Shown here: in pieces, positions 13,934 through 14,814 of the stretch | Numbering within the stretch: position 1 is the first letter of the stretch | Layout: every line of letters starts with the position of its first letter | Assembly (NCBI GenBank): GCA_945946745.1 | Contig: CAMEWZ010000025.1 | Coordinates: 1 to 14,814 of the forward strand | Length of the DNA stretch: 14,814 nt | DNA from: an uncultured Clostridia bacterium | GTDB lineage: Bacteria; Bacillota; Clostridia; Oscillospirales; Oscillospiraceae | Direction of reading: 5' to 3' | Translations under genes and position numbers: made by a program | The notes under the pieces: generated by a model | What the model was told of the DNA's origin: nothing | What the model saw: the letters and a program-made list of their open reading frames with translations, nothing else | Database searches by the model: none

Positions 13934-14449
13934 ATGACGGTTTTCCATGCTTTGCTTCTGATGCTGGGTGTACTTGCGGCGATGGTGCTGGTTTGCCTGC
14001 TGGTGATCTGGCTGGAAAAAGAACTGCCGGGGGATCAGTATGACGAACGCCAGAATATCGCCCGGGGACACGCTTACCGGGTCAGCTTCTGGGTTGGTAC
14101 GGTGTATTATGTGATTGTGATGGTTTATTGTATCAGCCTGGTAGGGAACAGCAGGCCACCGGTGGAACCGTACTTACTGCTGTTCGCGGGCATTATCATT
14201 CAGACGCTGGTGTTTCATATTTACTGCTTGCTGACAAACGCTGCCTTGCCCCTGTCCCAAAAGCCTTTTTGGGCGATTTTTGGCTATGTCTTTTGCGGCA
14301 GCGTGAATCTGCTGCGATTGACCCGTATCGATACACTGCCGCTGACGGGAACGGGCAGCGATGGCTGGCTGTTTCTTCTGAGCTGCGTGGCCTTTTTCAG
14401 CCTGGCAATTTTCCATTTGATCCGCTTTTTCTGGAAGGAAGCAGAATAG
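13934..14449 (+). CDS. Integral membrane protein paired with an XRE regulator
   Basis: The encoded protein has 171 residues and about five membrane segments (roughly 4-27, 50-70, 79-101, 111-127, 144-165). Between the first two is an acidic-basic stretch YDERQNIARGHAY (36-48). DERQ followed by ARG-x-A/G-Y is a motif I associate with small Firmicutes membrane proteins that are encoded beside a short helix-turn-helix protein. The function of such proteins is unknown. The start is clear: a full AGGAGGG lies 7 bases upstream. The gene is followed after 3 bases by the XRE gene, so the pair is one transcription unit with its own promoter. It may sense or affect the membrane, with the regulator controlling its expression; this is only a suggestion. 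Confidence 0.82.
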   Translation: MTVFHALLLMLGVLAAMVLVCLLVIWLEKELPGDQYDERQNIARGHAYRVSFWVGTVYYVIVMVYCISLVGNSRPPVEPYLLLFAGIIIQTLVFHIYCLLTNAALPLSQKPFWAIFGYVFCGSVNLLRLTRIDTLPLTGTGSDGWLFLLSCVAFFSLAIFHLIRFFWKEAE

Positions 14450-14452
14450 GCC

Positions 14453-14677
14453 ATGGGGAAAAACTACGCCATGAAGCAGGCCAGGGCAGCGGCGGGGCTT
14501 TCCCAGCAGGAGCTGGCGGACAAGCTGGGGGTTTCCCGCCAGACCATCAACGCCATTGAAAAAGGGGACTATAACCCCACGATTCGGCTGTGCGTGGGCA
14601 TCTGCCGGGTGCTGGGGTTGACGCTGAATGATTTGTTTTGGGATGAAACAGAGAATTTTGAAAAAAAGCAAAAATAA
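14453..14677 (+). CDS. XRE-family helix-turn-helix transcriptional regulator
   Basis: This 74-residue protein is almost entirely one Cro/C1-type HTH domain. The helix-turn-helix LSQQELADKLGVSRQTINAI spans residues 16-35. The family-typical NPTI and LCVGICRVLGLTLNDLFW segments follow. It has no extra sensing domain. The ATG at 14453 is 3 bases after the membrane protein stop, so translation is probably coupled; GGAAGGA lies 15-20 bases upstream and the next ATG is at 14471. It is likely to bind the dyad in the operon's own promoter (13879-13899), by analogy with other small XRE regulators. No terminator is visible after it before the rpmE promoter. Confidence 0.92.
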   Translation: MGKNYAMKQARAAAGLSQQELADKLGVSRQTINAIEKGDYNPTIRLCVGICRVLGLTLNDLFWDETENFEKKQK

Positions 14678-14680
14678 TAC

Positions 14681-14709
14681 TTGCATTTTGCGATGGTCTG
14701 TGTTATGAT
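14681..14709 (+). promoter_or_regulatory. Promoter of rpmE
   Basis: TTGCAT (14681-14686) and TATGAT (14704-14709) are separated by 17 bases, starting 3 bases after the XRE stop codon. The expected transcript start is near 14716, giving a leader of about 60 bases. Confidence 0.8.
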
Positions 14710-14731
14710 ATCCGGGCGATTGAAGATTGCT

Positions 14732-14749
14732 GAGGGCATCTATGCCCTT
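14732..14749 (+). promoter_or_regulatory. Leader hairpin of rpmE
   Basis: AGGGCAT (14733-14739) and ATGCCCT (14742-14748) form a perfect palindrome in the predicted leader, 27 bases before the start codon. No T tract follows. Ribosomal protein L31 genes in several phyla have reported autoregulatory leaders, so this may be the L31-binding site; I cannot tell from one sequence. Confidence 0.45.
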
Positions 14750-14775
14750 TAACTGATATGAAAGAGGTGAACGAA

Positions 14776-14814
14776 ATGAAGGAAGGTATCCATCCCAAGT
14801 ACGAACAGACCACC
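14776..14814 (+). CDS. rpmE: 50S ribosomal protein L31, partial (cut by window end)
   Basis: Only the first 13 residues are present, MKEGIHPKYEQTT. This is the very characteristic start of bacterial L31. A GAGGTGA ribosome site lies upstream at about 14764-14770. The frame is open to the edge of the window. Whether it is the zinc-binding (C+) or zinc-free (C-) form cannot be seen because the CxxC segment comes later. Confidence 0.93.
   Translation, partial: MKEGIHPKYEQTT

Overview
The window looks like a chromosomal piece of a Firmicutes (Clostridia) genome, most likely an anaerobic gut commensal of the Oscillospiraceae/Ruminococcaceae type. This is inferred from strong AGGAGG-type ribosome binding sites, TTGACA/TATAAT-like promoters in AT-rich gaps between GC-rich genes, a PepV-type dipeptidase, a small CPC/CIC/CHC iron-sulfur protein and an encoded CCA end on the tRNA. 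No phage, plasmid, CRISPR or complete insertion sequence is visible. Genes are densely packed and no gene-free stretch exceeds about 260 bases.

Layout. (1) 1-150: a short segment rich in small stem-loops, then a terminator-like hairpin. (2) 151-3741, minus strand: a three-gene operon (family 3 glycoside hydrolase, HAD phosphatase, alpha/beta hydrolase) behind a clear promoter. None of the three proteins has a signal peptide, so this looks like intracellular breakdown of a sugar conjugate. (3) 3997-6145, plus strand: a GufA-type ZIP metal transporter, an unknown lipoprotein and a phosphoglycolate-phosphatase-like HAD protein, ending at a 17-bp hairpin terminator. (4) 6283-10153, plus strand: a well delimited transcription unit with one promoter and one terminator. 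It encodes an M20 dipeptidase, an L-Ala-D/L-Glu epimerase with essentially all known active-site residues, and a DUF819 membrane protein. The simplest reading is salvage of peptidoglycan dipeptides, with DUF819 as the candidate importer. (5) 10239-10326, minus strand: tRNA-Leu(CAG) with its own promoter and terminator. (6) 10406-11330, minus strand: a sirtuin followed by a tiny ferredoxin-thioredoxin-reductase-like Fe-S protein. (7) 11337-11557: an intergenic gap packed with consecutive stem-loops. (8) 11558-12424, minus strand: a homocysteine S-methyltransferase-family gene, divergent from (9) an M29 aminopeptidase (12570-13793). (10) 13934-14677, plus strand: a membrane protein and an XRE regulator, behind a promoter whose spacer carries a perfect 7-bp dyad. 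(11) 14776 to the end: the start of rpmE (ribosomal protein L31), with promoter and a leader hairpin.

The strongest biological story is the dipeptide salvage operon. The GH3 enzyme at the left keeps a NagZ-like Asp-x-His dyad, so the window may hold both glycan-side and peptide-side wall recycling functions, but that link is inference. The least explained DNA is the stem-loop cluster between the sirtuin and the methyltransferase, and the folded segment at the left end.
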